NCBI RefSeq assembly: GCF_040110915.1
Contig: NZ_CP157793.1
Coordinates: 1,872,939 to 1,936,938 of the forward strand
Length of the DNA stretch: 64,000 nucleotides
Origin: Stappia sp.
GTDB lineage: Bacteria; Pseudomonadota; Alphaproteobacteria; Rhizobiales; Stappiaceae
Direction of reading: 5' to 3'
In this document: piece by piece, positions 46,715 to 55,357 of the stretch
Layout: every line of letters starts with the position of its first letter
Position numbering within the stretch: position 1 is the stretch's first letter
Notes under the pieces: generated by a model
The model's input: only the letters and a program-made list of their open reading frames with translations
What the model was told of the DNA's origin: nothing
Databases searched by the model: none
Translations under genes and position numbers: made by a program

Positions 46715-49700
46715 TTTCCCTTCTCGAAACCGTCCTGCGCCGCCCGCGCACCGTTCTCACGCTGATGGCGGTGATGGTGACCGCCGGTATTCTCGCCTAT
46801 GTCGCGATCCCCAAGGAGGCGGATCCCGACATCGACGTGCCGGTCTTCTACGTGTCCGTCACCCAGCAGGGCATCTCCTCCGAAGACGCCGAACGCCTGC
46901 TCGCCCGCCCGATGGAGACCGCCCTGCGCGGGCTCGACGGCCTGAAGGAAATCACCACGGTGTCCGCCGAGAGCCATCTCGGTGTGATCCTCGAGTTCGA
47001 CATTTCCTTCGACAAGGACACCGCACTCGCCGACGTGCGCGACAAGGTCGACCAGGCCAAGGCCGAACTCCCGGAGGAGGCAGAGGAACCCACCATCACG
47101 GAAATGAACTTCGCGCTTCAGCCGACGATCTACGTCGCGCTGTCGGGCGCGGTTCCCGAACGCACGCTCTATCAGCATGCCCGGCGCCTGAAGGACCAGA
47201 TCGAGGCGGTGCCGACCGTACTGGAGGCCGAACTTTCCGGCCACCGCGAGGAAATGCTCGAGGTCATCATCGATTCCATGAAACTGGAATCCTATCAGGT
47301 GACCCAGCAGGAACTCCTGACCTCGCTTTCCCAAAACAACCAGCTCGTGCCCGCCGGCTTTCTCGACACCGGCCAGGGCCGCTTCAACGTCAAGGTGCCG
47401 GGTCTCGTGGAGACCCGCGACGACGTCTTCTCGCTGCCGATCAAGCAATCGGGCGAAGGCGTCGTGACGCTCGGCGACATCGCCGAGATCCGCCGCACCT
47501 TCAAGGACCCGACGAGCTTCACCCGCGTCAACGGCCAGCCGGCGATCACCATCGACGTGGTGAAGCGCAAGGGCACCAACATCATCGAGAACAACGCGGC
47601 CGTGCGCGCCGTGGTCGACCAGGCGACGGCCGAGTGGCCCGATCCGATCCGCGTCGACTATCTGCTCGACAAGTCCGAGAACATCTACGAGATCCTCGGC
47701 TCCCTGCAATCCTCGATCATGACCGCCGTTTTCCTCGTCATGATCCTGGTGATCTGGGCGCTCGGGCCGAAGTCGGCGCTCCTGGTCGGCATCTCGATCC
47801 CGACCTCCTTCATGGTCGGCTTCCTCATTCTCTCCGCGCTCGGCATGACCGTGAACACGATGGTCATGTTCGGTCTGGTGCTCACCGTCGGCATGCTGGT
47901 CGACGGCGCGATCGTCATGGTCGAATACGCCGACCGCAAGATCGCCGAGGGCATGCCGGCGCAGGAGGCCTACATCCGCGCCTCCAAGCTGATGTTCTGG
48001 CCGATCGTGTCGTCGACCGCGACGACGCTGGCCGCCTTCCTGCCGATGCTGCTGTGGCCGGGCGTGGCGGGCGAGTTCATGAGCTATCTGCCGATCATGG
48101 TGGTGATCGTGCTCTCCGCCTCGCTGCTCACCGCGCTGGTCTTCCTGCCGGCGACGGGCGCGGTGCTGTCCGGCTTCCTCGCCTGGCTGGGCCGGCACGC
48201 GTCCGGCCTTCTGGCAACGCTGGTCGGCGCGGGCGTCGCCGTCGCGCTGGCGATGGCGGGCGCGACCCTCTTTGCGACGATCGGCCTGCCGGAGGCGATG
48301 CTCTACCCGCTTGCACTCGCCGCCGGACTGGTTGTTGGCATCGGCGCCTTCTTCCTGCTGCGTCCCGTCGTCGGCTGGTCGCGGGCGCGCGGCGCGCGGT
48401 TGGCCGCCGAACAGGAGGCCGCCGCCAAGCTCCTGTCGGCCGGCGAACACTTCGACCCGAGGAAGGTCAAGGGCGCGACCGGCGTCTATGTCCGCTTTCT
48501 GAGCTTTGCCGCCGGCACGCCGCTCGGCAACGTCGTGACGCTGGTCGCCGTCGCCGTTCTGGCGGGTGGGATCTTCTCCTACTTCCAGCAAAACGCGCAG
48601 GGCGTCGAGTTCTTCGTGGAAGAAGAGCCGGAGGCGGCCGTCATTCTCGTGTCGGGACGCGGCAACTTTTCGGTGCGCGAGGCTCTCGACCTGGTCGACG
48701 ACGTGGAAGCCATCGTGCTGACCGTGCCGGGGATCGACAATGTCGTCATGAACGCGACCGCCGGCGGCGGCGGAGGCGGCGGCGACATGCTCGGCGGCGT
48801 GCAGGACAAGCCGGCCGATGTGATCGGCGAACTCAACATCGAGCTGGCCGATTATTGCTGCCGGCGCAAGGCGGAGGACATCTTCGCCGAGATCCGCGAG
48901 CGCACCGCGCCGCTGCCCGGCATCAAGGTGGAGGTGCGCAAGATCGAAGGCGGTCCGCCCACCGGCAAGGACGTCAACCTGCAGATCACCTCGACCAATT
49001 ACGACGACCTCGTCGGAGCGGTCGCGCGGGTGCGCGCCCACCTCGACACCATGGAGGGACTCCAGGACCACGAGGACAGCCGGCCGCTCCCCGGCATCGA
49101 GTGGCAGATCTCCATCGACCGCGAACAGGCCGGCCGGTTCCAGGCGGGCATCGGCTCGGTCGGCGCGATGGTGCAGCTCGTCACCAACGGCGTGCTGATC
49201 GGCAAGTACCGGCCCGACGATTCCGAGGACGAGGTGGACATCCGCGTCCGCCTGCCGGAAGCGGAACGCACGCTCGACCGCTTCGACAGCCTGCGCCTGC
49301 AAACGCCGCTCGGCCAGGTGCCGCTGTCGAACTTCATCGACCGGCAACCGCAGCAGAAGGTGACGGAAATCACCCGACGCGACGGGCTCTACGCGATGGA
49401 TGTGCGGGCGAATGTGGCGAGCGACGCCACCTTCACCACCGCCGAAGGCCTGACGCGCCCGGCGACCGCCGACGACAAGGTCAAGGAGCTGCAGTCCTGG
49501 CTGGACGGAGAGACCTTCGCCGACAACGTGTTTTTCCGCTTCCGCGGCGCGGACGAGGACCAGAAGGAGTCCAGCGACTTCCTGCAGAAGGCCATGATCG
49601 GCTCGCTGTTCCTGATGTTCATCATCCTGGTGACGCAGTTCAACAGCTTCTACCAGACGGTGCTGACGCTCTCGACGGTGATCATGTCGGTCTTCGGCGT

Positions 49701-50421
49701 GCTGCTCGGCATGGCGCTGACGGGCCAGAAGTTCTCGATCATCATGACGGGAACGGGCGTCGTCGCGCTGGCCGGCATCGTGGTCAACAACGCCATCGTG
49801 CTGATCGACACCTACAATCGCTTCCGCGAGGACGGGATCGAGCCGGTCGAGGCGATCCTCAAGACCTCCGCGCAGCGCATTCGTCCGGTGTTGCTGACCA
49901 CGACGACGACCATCGCCGGCCTGATCCCGATGGCGACCCAGATCAATTTCGATTTCTTCGAACGGGTCACCGCACTCGGCTCCATCACCGCCGTGTGGTG
50001 GGTGCAATTGTCGACCGCGATCATCTTTGGCCTCGCCTTCTCCACCATCCTGACGCTGATCGTGATCCCGACCATGCTGGCCATTCCGACGGTGTGGAGC
50101 AACGCCTTCGCGAAGGTCGCGGCCTCTTTCCCATGGTCGTCCGTCGCGCGACAGGTCGCCACCGGCGGAGCGGTACCGACGCCCGATCCCGCGACCGCTG
50201 TTGCGACAGCAGGCACACCGGGCACCGCCCCGACGCCGACAACCGCGCGCTATGGACCGCAGGAGCCCGTCTCCGATGGCGGCACGCCCGCCCCGGCCAA
50301 TGTGACGGCCCTCGACCGGCGCGCTCAAAAGGACCGGGGCCAGACCTCGGGCAAGCAGCGGGCCGCGGACGACGGGACCGGCGGCAAGGACCGTGACGAC
50401 CTGCCGCAAGCGGCGGAGTAG
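46711..50421 (+). CDS. RND family efflux pump permease, enlarged form
   Basis: A 1236-residue AcrB/MexF-type proton-driven pump, longer than the usual 1,020-1,050. The N-terminus 'RRPRTVLTLMAVMVTAGILAYVAIPKEADPDIDVP' (in parts) is typical. The proton-relay helix is 'FGLVLTVGMLVDGAIVMVEY'. Two additions are visible. Residues about 497-600 between the two membrane halves contain two extra hydrophobic helices and a charged linker. The last 97 residues (from about 1140) are a Pro/Thr/Ala-rich, then charged, low-complexity tail. A G-rich 'GGGGGGGDMLGG' lies near 690. It is translationally coupled to the adaptor. Confidence 0.93.
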   Translation: MISLLETVLRRPRTVLTLMAVMVTAGILAYVAIPKEADPDIDVPVFYVSVTQQGISSEDAERLLARPMETALRGLDGLKEITTVSAESHLGVILEFDISFDKDTALADVRDKVDQAKAELPEEAEEPTITEMNFALQPTIYVALSGAVPERTLYQHARRLKDQIEAVPTVLEAELSGHREEMLEVIIDSMKLESYQVTQQELLTSLSQNNQLVPAGFLDTGQGRFNVKVPGLVETRDDVFSLPIKQSGEGVVTLGDIAEIRRTFKDPTSFTRVNGQPAITIDVVKRKGTNIIENNAAVRAVVDQATAEWPDPIRVDYLLDKSENIYEILGSLQSSIMTAVFLVMILVIWALGPKSALLVGISIPTSFMVGFLILSALGMTVNTMVMFGLVLTVGMLVDGAIVMVEYADRKIAEGMPAQEAYIRASKLMFWPIVSSTATTLAAFLPMLLWPGVAGEFMSYLPIMVVIVLSASLLTALVFLPATGAVLSGFLAWLGRHASGLLATLVGAGVAVALAMAGATLFATIGLPEAMLYPLALAAGLVVGIGAFFLLRPVVGWSRARGARLAAEQEAAAKLLSAGEHFDPRKVKGATGVYVRFLSFAAGTPLGNVVTLVAVAVLAGGIFSYFQQNAQGVEFFVEEEPEAAVILVSGRGNFSVREALDLVDDVEAIVLTVPGIDNVVMNATAGGGGGGGDMLGGVQDKPADVIGELNIELADYCCRRKAEDIFAEIRERTAPLPGIKVEVRKIEGGPPTGKDVNLQITSTNYDDLVGAVARVRAHLDTMEGLQDHEDSRPLPGIEWQISIDREQAGRFQAGIGSVGAMVQLVTNGVLIGKYRPDDSEDEVDIRVRLPEAERTLDRFDSLRLQTPLGQVPLSNFIDRQPQQKVTEITRRDGLYAMDVRANVASDATFTTAEGLTRPATADDKVKELQSWLDGETFADNVFFRFRGADEDQKESSDFLQKAMIGSLFLMFIILVTQFNSFYQTVLTLSTVIMSVFGVLLGMALTGQKFSIIMTGTGVVALAGIVVNNAIVLIDTYNRFREDGIEPVEAILKTSAQRIRPVLLTTTTTIAGLIPMATQINFDFFERVTALGSITAVWWVQLSTAIIFGLAFSTILTLIVIPTMLAIPTVWSNAFAKVAASFPWSSVARQVATGGAVPTPDPATAVATAGTPGTAPTPTTARYGPQEPVSDGGTPAPANVTALDRRAQKDRGQTSGKQRAADDGTGGKDRDDLPQAAE

Positions 50422-50441
50422 CGCCGACGCGCCCCCGCACA

Positions 50442-50489
50442 CACACGAAAAAGCCGGCGAGGCGCACGCCCCGCCGGCTTTTTCGTGTG
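50442..50489. terminator. Strong bidirectional intrinsic terminator
   Basis: An 18-bp perfect stem (50442-50459 with 50472-50489) has a GCCGGCG core, a 12-base loop and A5/T5 tracts, giving a U-run on either strand. It separates the convergent pump and BCCT transporter genes. Confidence 0.93.
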
Positions 50490-50535
50490 CCGCGCGGATT
50501 GTCCGTCGCGAACTTGAAGAGCGCCCGCGTCTCCC

Positions 50536-52215
50536 TCAGGCTGCGGGCCTGCCGTCGTCCGCGGAGCGCCCCGTCTGCGTGCCCTCTTCCGGCACGGTCG
50601 GGTGAATTTCGGCTTCGGCCTTTTCGGCCGCCTCGCGCTCGGATTCGCGAAGCAGCCAGCGCTCGATGCGCTTGTTGAGCACGCGCGCCTTTTCGTCGCG
50701 CATCGCCAGTTCCTGCGCGAGATCGCGGTAGAGCGCGACGGCGATCAGGATCATCAGCAGCATGAACGGAAAGGCGGCGACGATGGAGACCGACTGCAGG
50801 CTATCCAGCCCGCCGGTGAGCAGCAGCACCACCACCATCGAAAGCTGAAGCGTGCCCCAGAGCAGGCGCACGGCCCGGGTGGGATTGAGAACGCCCTTCG
50901 AGGTGAACATGCCCAGCACGAAGGTCGCCGAATCCGCCGAGGTCACGAGGAACATGCCGACCAGCAGGATCGACGCCAGGGTCAGCAGATCGGTGCCGGG
51001 CAATTGATCGAACAGCGCATAGAGACCCGCCGACACTTCCATGGACACCGCGTCGGCGATGCCCCCCTGCCCGAACAGTTCGACATGGACGGCCGCGCCG
51101 CCGAAGGTTGAGAACCACAGCATGCTGAGGCCGACCGGAACGATCATCACGCCAAGCACGAATTCGCGGATCGTCCGCCCCCGCGAAATCCGCGCGATGA
51201 AGCTGCCGACGAAGGGGGCCCAGCTCAAGCCCCAGGCCCAGTAGAACAGCGTCCATTGCTCGACCCATTCGCCGGAGGAATAGGGCGAGGTCACGAGGCT
51301 CATCTGCAGCGCCGTGCCGAGGTATTCGCCCAGCGTCTGCGTCATCACGCCGAAAATGAAGGGCGTCGGCCCGAAAACCAGCACAATGCCCAGCAGGAGG
51401 GCCGCCAGCAGCATGTTGGCGTTGCTCAGGAGTTTGACGCCCCGATCGAGCGGGGTCATGGCCGAGAGCATGAACAATCCGCCGACCACGGCGACAATGA
51501 CCAGCTGCGCGGGAAAGCCGAAGGGGATGTCGGTCAGCCGGGCGATACCGCTGTTGATCTGAAGCGCGCCGAGCCCCAGCGTCGTCGCGACGCCGAAGAC
51601 GGTCGAGACGACCGTCAGCACGTCGATCGCCTTGCCCCAGCCGCTGTCCACGCGATCTCCGATGAGCGGTCGCAGCGTCTCGCTGATCAGGCCGTGACTG
51701 TCGTGCCGGAAGCGGACATAGGCGATGGCGAGCCCGACAAGGGCGAAATTCGCCCATTGGTGCAGCCCCCAATGGAAGAAGGCGTAGCGCATGCCGGTCT
51801 GCGCCGCTTCCGCCGTGCGCGGCAGCCCGTCGCCGAGCGGCGGGTCGTTGAAATGCATCATCGGTTCGGCGACGCCCCAGAACACCAGACCGACGCCCAT
51901 GCCGCCGGAAAAGATCATCGCCAGCCAGCTCGGAAAGGAGAATTCCGGCGGCGCATCCGCGGGGCCGAGCCGGATGCCGCCCATGCGCGACAGCGCCAGA
52001 CCGAGAACGAAGACGACGAAGCCGGTGGTCACAAGGAGATACAGCCAGCCGAGATTCGTCGCGGTGGCATGCAGGAGATCCTGCGAGACCCGCTGGACGG
52101 TGTCGGGCGCGAGGCTGGCCGCCAGAACGAAGACGAGCACGAACCCGGCGGAGACGCGCAGCACCGTCCCGACATCGCCCAGGCTGAAGGCCTCGAACCA
52201 GGTAGGCCGCGTCAC
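50536..52215 (-). CDS. BCCT family betaine/carnitine/choline-type transporter
   Basis: A 559-residue transporter with about twelve membrane helices. BCCT signatures are 'FSGGMGVGLVFWGVAEPMMHF' (in parts) and the Trp-rich 'FYWAWGLSWAPFVGSFIARISRGRTIREF' region, which lines the quaternary-ammonium site. The start is GTG at 52215, with GGAGG 5 bases upstream; the open frame beyond belongs to another phase. A charged C-terminal tail of about 60 residues ('RDEKARVLNKRIERW...') could sense osmotic state as in BetP. Substrate probably glycine betaine, choline or carnitine. Confidence 0.93.
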   Translation of the reverse strand: MTRPTWFEAFSLGDVGTVLRVSAGFVLVFVLAASLAPDTVQRVSQDLLHATATNLGWLYLLVTTGFVVFVLGLALSRMGGIRLGPADAPPEFSFPSWLAMIFSGGMGVGLVFWGVAEPMMHFNDPPLGDGLPRTAEAAQTGMRYAFFHWGLHQWANFALVGLAIAYVRFRHDSHGLISETLRPLIGDRVDSGWGKAIDVLTVVSTVFGVATTLGLGALQINSGIARLTDIPFGFPAQLVIVAVVGGLFMLSAMTPLDRGVKLLSNANMLLAALLLGIVLVFGPTPFIFGVMTQTLGEYLGTALQMSLVTSPYSSGEWVEQWTLFYWAWGLSWAPFVGSFIARISRGRTIREFVLGVMIVPVGLSMLWFSTFGGAAVHVELFGQGGIADAVSMEVSAGLYALFDQLPGTDLLTLASILLVGMFLVTSADSATFVLGMFTSKGVLNPTRAVRLLWGTLQLSMVVVLLLTGGLDSLQSVSIVAAFPFMLLMILIAVALYRDLAQELAMRDEKARVLNKRIERWLLRESEREAAEKAEAEIHPTVPEEGTQTGRSADDGRPAA

Positions 52216-52264
52216 GTCGACCTCCTTCCGCGCCGGTCGCCGCGCAGGTCCGCGCCCGGCCCGC

Positions 52265-52867
52265 TCACGTGCGGATGTAGCGCACGCCCGCGTGCGCCAG
52301 CGTCTCGTCGAAAAAGGCCAGCAGATCGCGGTCGATCGCCTGCGCGCGCGGATAGCGCGGCGCGGCGCGATCGGCGAGCATCGGCGCGTGCCAGCCTTGC
52401 GTCGTCGCGATGAACTCCCGCACGCCCTGCTCGCCCCAGAAGGCATGGAAGCCGGCCAGCACGCAGTCGACATAGCTTTGCAGGATCGGGTGGTCCGCGT
52501 CGCCCCAGTGCCGGATCTCGGTGTCGGCCTCGTAGAGGAAGGCGCCCTCGGGCGCAGGCGCGCCCCGCGCGTCGCAGCGAAAGGCGTCGGCAATGCCGTC
52601 GACCACCCGCGTATAGCGCCGCTCGCGCGTGTCGAGTGCTAAAAGCCGCGCCGCCGGCTCGTCCACCATCACGCCCTGGATCGCGCACGCCGGATCGCGG
52701 GCCACCGTCAGCGTGCAGACCTTCGGCAGCGTCGGGTCGCCGTCGGCACGCCACCAGGCCCGCCACTCCCGGCGCCAGCCGGCGAGCGTGCCGGCCGTCG
52801 CCCGGGCATCGTCCCCCAGGGTGTTCGTATTGACCAGCGATCCGTAGCCAAAATAGGTTATTCGCAT
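52265..52867 (-). CDS. Gamma-glutamylcyclotransferase-like protein
   Basis: A 200-residue AIG2/GGCT-fold protein. 'YFGYGSLVN' at 5-13 is the substrate-binding loop, and E82 in 'LDTRERRYTRV' aligns with the catalytic Glu of gamma-glutamylcyclotransferases. Family members release 5-oxoproline from gamma-glutamyl compounds. The C-terminal half ('SYVDCVLAGFHAFWGEQGVREFI') is longer than in minimal GGCTs. It starts 58 bases from the divergent class V aminotransferase gene and ends 49 bases before the BCCT gene. A role in glutathione or gamma-glutamyl amine turnover is possible. Confidence 0.83.
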   Translation of the reverse strand: MRITYFGYGSLVNTNTLGDDARATAGTLAGWRREWRAWWRADGDPTLPKVCTLTVARDPACAIQGVMVDEPAARLLALDTRERRYTRVVDGIADAFRCDARGAPAPEGAFLYEADTEIRHWGDADHPILQSYVDCVLAGFHAFWGEQGVREFIATTQGWHAPMLADRAAPRYPRAQAIDRDLLAFFDETLAHAGVRYIRT

Positions 52868-52925
52868 TCAGCCAGTTCCAATCCGGTGCCGTTCGCGTGC
52901 GTCGCGTTTTTAAAGGACCCTTCCC

Positions 52926-54146
52926 ATGACCGACACCGCCGCGACCGCAAAGCCCCTCGCCTTGCCCGCGTGGACCGCCGCCGAGACGCAAGGCTTGCGC
53001 GCGGACACGCCGGGCGTCGAAACGCGCATTCATTTCAACAACGCCGGCACGGGCCTGACCTCGGGCACGACCCTCGATGCGGTCAAGTCCCATCTCGATC
53101 TCGAGGCGCGGATCGGCGGCTACGAGGCGGCCGCCGAGGCGAAGGGCGCGCTCGAGGACTTCTACACCGCCCTGGCCGACCTTCTCAAGGTCGCCCCGGG
53201 GGAGATCGCCTATGTCGAGAACGCCACGCGTGCCTGGGACATGGCCTTTTATGCCATTCCCTTCCGGCCGGGCGACCGGGTGATCACCGGGCGGGCGGAA
53301 TATGTCTCCAACTACGTCGCCCTGTTGCAGATGAAGCGGCGCGCCGGCATCGAGATCGACCTGATCGAGGATGACGCGAGCGGCCAGATCGACACGGCGG
53401 CGCTGGAAGCCGCCATCGGCCCGAAGACCCGGCTGATCGCCCTCACCCATGTGCCGACCTTCGGCGGGCTGGTCAATCCGGCGGAAGAGGTCGGCGACAT
53501 CGCGCGCCGGCACGGCGTGCTTTATCTGCTCGACGCCTGCCAGTCCGCCGGTCAGATCGATCTCGACGTGTCCCGCATCGGCTGCCACATGCTGTCGGGC
53601 ACGGGGCGCAAGTATCTGCGCGGCCCGCGCGGCACCGGGTTCCTCTATGTCTCCGATGCCGTGCTCGACCAGCTCGACCCGCCCTTCATCGACCTGGAAT
53701 CGGCCGACTGGATCGACGACGAGAGCTATGCCCTGGTGCCCGGCGCCCACCGCTTCGAGAACTGGGAGCGCTATGTCGCGGGCCAGATCGGGCTCGGGCA
53801 GGCCGTGCGGCAGACGCTGGCGCTTGGCCCGGCGCGTCTGGAGGCGCGCATCGCGACGCTCGGCGCGCATTTGCGCGACGGGCTTGCCGCCCTGCCCGGC
53901 GTCACGGTGCACGACAAGGGCCAACGCAAATGCGGCATCGTCACCTTCCGCGTCGACGGCGAGGCCCCCGCCGTCACGAAGTCACGGCTTGCCGAGGCGG
54001 CGATCAATGTCTCGGTGTCGCCCGCCTCGTCGGCGCGCATCGACCTTCCGCTGCGCGGGCTCGATTCCCTGGTGCGCGCCTCCGTGCATGCCTTCAACAC
54101 GGAAGCCGAGATCGAGACCATGCTCAAGGCGCTGCGCGACGGCTGA
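52926..54146 (+). CDS. Class V aminotransferase-fold PLP enzyme (cysteine desulfurase / EgtE-like)
   Basis: A 406-residue fold type I PLP enzyme of class V. '[13 protein letters not shown]' at 34-46 is the N-terminal substrate loop, D203 in '[12 protein letters not shown]' contacts the pyridine nitrogen, and K229 in '[20 protein letters not shown]' is the Schiff-base lysine. The last motif is shared with hercynylcysteine sulfoxide lyase (EgtE) and isopenicillin epimerase-like proteins. No ergothioneine partner genes are nearby, so the reaction is left open: C-S lyase, desulfurase or epimerase. No cysteine of the sulfurtransferase type is evident in the active loop. Confidence 0.87.
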   Translation: MTDTAATAKPLALPAWTAAETQGLRADTPGVETRIHFNNAGTGLTSGTTLDAVKSHLDLEARIGGYEAAAEAKGALEDFYTALADLLKVAPGEIAYVENATRAWDMAFYAIPFRPGDRVITGRAEYVSNYVALLQMKRRAGIEIDLIEDDASGQIDTAALEAAIGPKTRLIALTHVPTFGGLVNPAEEVGDIARRHGVLYLLDACQSAGQIDLDVSRIGCHMLSGTGRKYLRGPRGTGFLYVSDAVLDQLDPPFIDLESADWIDDESYALVPGAHRFENWERYVAGQIGLGQAVRQTLALGPARLEARIATLGAHLRDGLAALPGVTVHDKGQRKCGIVTFRVDGEAPAVTKSRLAEAAINVSVSPASSARIDLPLRGLDSLVRASVHAFNTEAEIETMLKALRDG

Positions 54147-54152
54147 GGCCGC

Positions 54153-54176
54153 GCGCCCCGCACTCAGGCGGGGCGC
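54153..54176. terminator. GC stem-loop between convergent genes
   Basis: GCGCCCCGC (54153-54161) pairs with GCGGGGCGC (54168-54176) across ACTCAG. The loop contains the stop codon of the minus-strand membrane protein gene. No U-tract is present. Confidence 0.45.
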
Positions 54177-54637
54177 CGCCGCCGCAAGCGGCCGGTCATG
54201 GCGAGCCCGTCGGCGATGTTGCGCCCGATCAGGGTCAGATTGACGGCGCCGGCGACCAGTTCCACGGCCTGAACGGCATAAAAGCTCGTGTCGAAGGACC
54301 CGGCTTGCGCCTTCATGGCGAGGAAGACCGCCGAGGGTACGAGGATCAGGATCCCGTTCGCCGCGATGAACGGCATGCGCCGGCGCTTGGCATCGACCCG
54401 CCCCCCGCCGCGCCCGCCTGCGAGCGAAAAGCCCGTCGCCCCGGTGACGGCGAGCGCGGGGATCAGCACGATCATGGCATAGAGGATCGTCTGCTTGACC
54501 GCCGCGACGGTCGCATGGGAGCCGAACAGCTCCGAAACGACCGTGGAGAGCCAGAAGCTGGCGATCAGCAGGAAGGCAAGCGCGCCGGCGCTGCGGTGGG
54601 CGATGCGCTTGGCGGGCGCGGGCGTGGCGGATGTCAT
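54164..54637 (-). CDS. Small integral membrane protein, four helices, unknown function
   Basis: A 157-residue membrane protein from the ATG at 54637, which overlaps the marR stop by 4 bases. Four hydrophobic stretches are visible: 'GALAFLLIASFWLSTVVSEL', 'ILYAMIVLIPALAVTGATGF', 'GILILVPSAVFLAMKAQAG' and 'FYAVQAVELVAGAVNLTLIG'. A Gly/Arg-rich loop separates helices 2 and 3. Similar proteins occur in other alphaproteobacteria but I know of no function. Coupling to MarR suggests it is the regulated partner, perhaps in resistance or envelope stress. Confidence 0.78.
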   Translation of the reverse strand: MTSATPAPAKRIAHRSAGALAFLLIASFWLSTVVSELFGSHATVAAVKQTILYAMIVLIPALAVTGATGFSLAGGRGGGRVDAKRRRMPFIAANGILILVPSAVFLAMKAQAGSFDTSFYAVQAVELVAGAVNLTLIGRNIADGLAMTGRLRRRRPA

Positions 54638-55113
54638 GAGGTCTCTCCTTCGAACCGGCGGAAAATCCCGCGCATCACCGTGAGCGCCGTGTCGAGATCC
54701 CGCTTCTCCAACCCCTCGCACAGGCGCTTCGCCCAGGCGATCTGGCGGCGGTCGGCCTCGGCATAGGCTGCCTGTCCGGCCCGCGTCAGCGCGACGAGAC
54801 GCGCGCGTTTGTGGTCCGGGTTGTCCTCAAGCGCGAGAAGTCCGGCACCCACCATGTCGTTGACGACCCGCTGCACCGCCTGTCGGGTGAGCCCCATGCG
54901 CCGCGCGATCTGCGCCACCGTCAGCGCCCGGCCCTCCAGCGCCACGGCACCCAGCACCTGCCAGCGCGCGCTGGTGAGCCCGAGATCGGCCACCAGCGCG
55001 TCACCGACGGCAAGAAGCGCGCCGTTCAGCCGGAACGTCTCCAGAATGAGATCCGTGAGCGCCCGGCTTTCGCGGCTGTGCGTCGCGGGATCGGTCTTGT
55101 GCGGCCTGTCCAT
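54634..55113 (-). CDS. MarR family transcriptional regulator
   Basis: A 159-residue MarR protein. The winged helix is 'LTVAQIARRMGLTRQAVQRVVNDMVGAGLLALEDNPDHKRARLVALT' in pieces, with the typical D-x-R-x-R wing (here D-H-K-R-A-R). There is no ribosome-binding site before the ATG at 55113, and the nearest -10-like TAAGCT is only a few bases upstream, so the mRNA may be leaderless. A 22-bp palindrome overlapping the -35 element implies autoregulation. It is coupled to the small membrane protein downstream. Confidence 0.92.
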   Translation of the reverse strand: MDRPHKTDPATHSRESRALTDLILETFRLNGALLAVGDALVADLGLTSARWQVLGAVALEGRALTVAQIARRMGLTRQAVQRVVNDMVGAGLLALEDNPDHKRARLVALTRAGQAAYAEADRRQIAWAKRLCEGLEKRDLDTALTVMRGIFRRFEGETS

Positions 55114-55127
55114 GCAACAAGCTTACG

Positions 55128-55149
55128 AATTGACAACATGCTGTCAATT
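55128..55149. promoter_or_regulatory. 22-bp palindromic operator overlapping the marR promoter
   Basis: AATTGACA (55128-55135) and TGTCAATT (55142-55149) are perfect inverted arms around ACATGC. On the minus strand the second arm supplies a consensus -35 TTGACA (55147-55142), with a -10-like TAAGCT 16 bases away (55125-55120). It is 15 bases from the marR start and is a textbook MarR-dimer site. Confidence 0.75.
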
Positions 55150-55293
55150 TAAACGGCGCAGCTGCGTCGTCGCGCCGCAGTCCCTCTGGTACGGACCCGT
55201 CACGGAGCGCCCCGCCCCGCCCCCGCGAGGAAGCGGGCGAGATGCGTTTCGGACTGTCGAAAAGGGTCAAGACGGCGGGCGGCGCCTCGGATG

Positions 55294-55357
55294 TCAGGCG
55301 TCAGCCGTCGGGCGTAAGGCGCTCAGGCGCCGGGCGTGAAGCGTCAGGCGCGCAGGC
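55294..55357. repeat. Degenerate 21-22-bp repeats at the gor 3' end
   Basis: On the minus strand, 'CGCCTGACGCTTCACGCCC' is followed by 'CGCCTGAGCGCCTTACGCCC' and a shorter 'CGGCTGACGCC'. Each copy repeats the TGA that terminates gor (55346-55344). This gives several stop-like TGA triplets in a row and looks like slippage duplication of the gene end. Confidence 0.65.

Noticed and set aside
46654..50442. A 1262-codon minus-strand open frame opposite the RND pump
   Set aside because: Same shadow effect; composition is low-complexity (His, Arg, Asp, Gln) and the plus-strand product is a clear RND pump.
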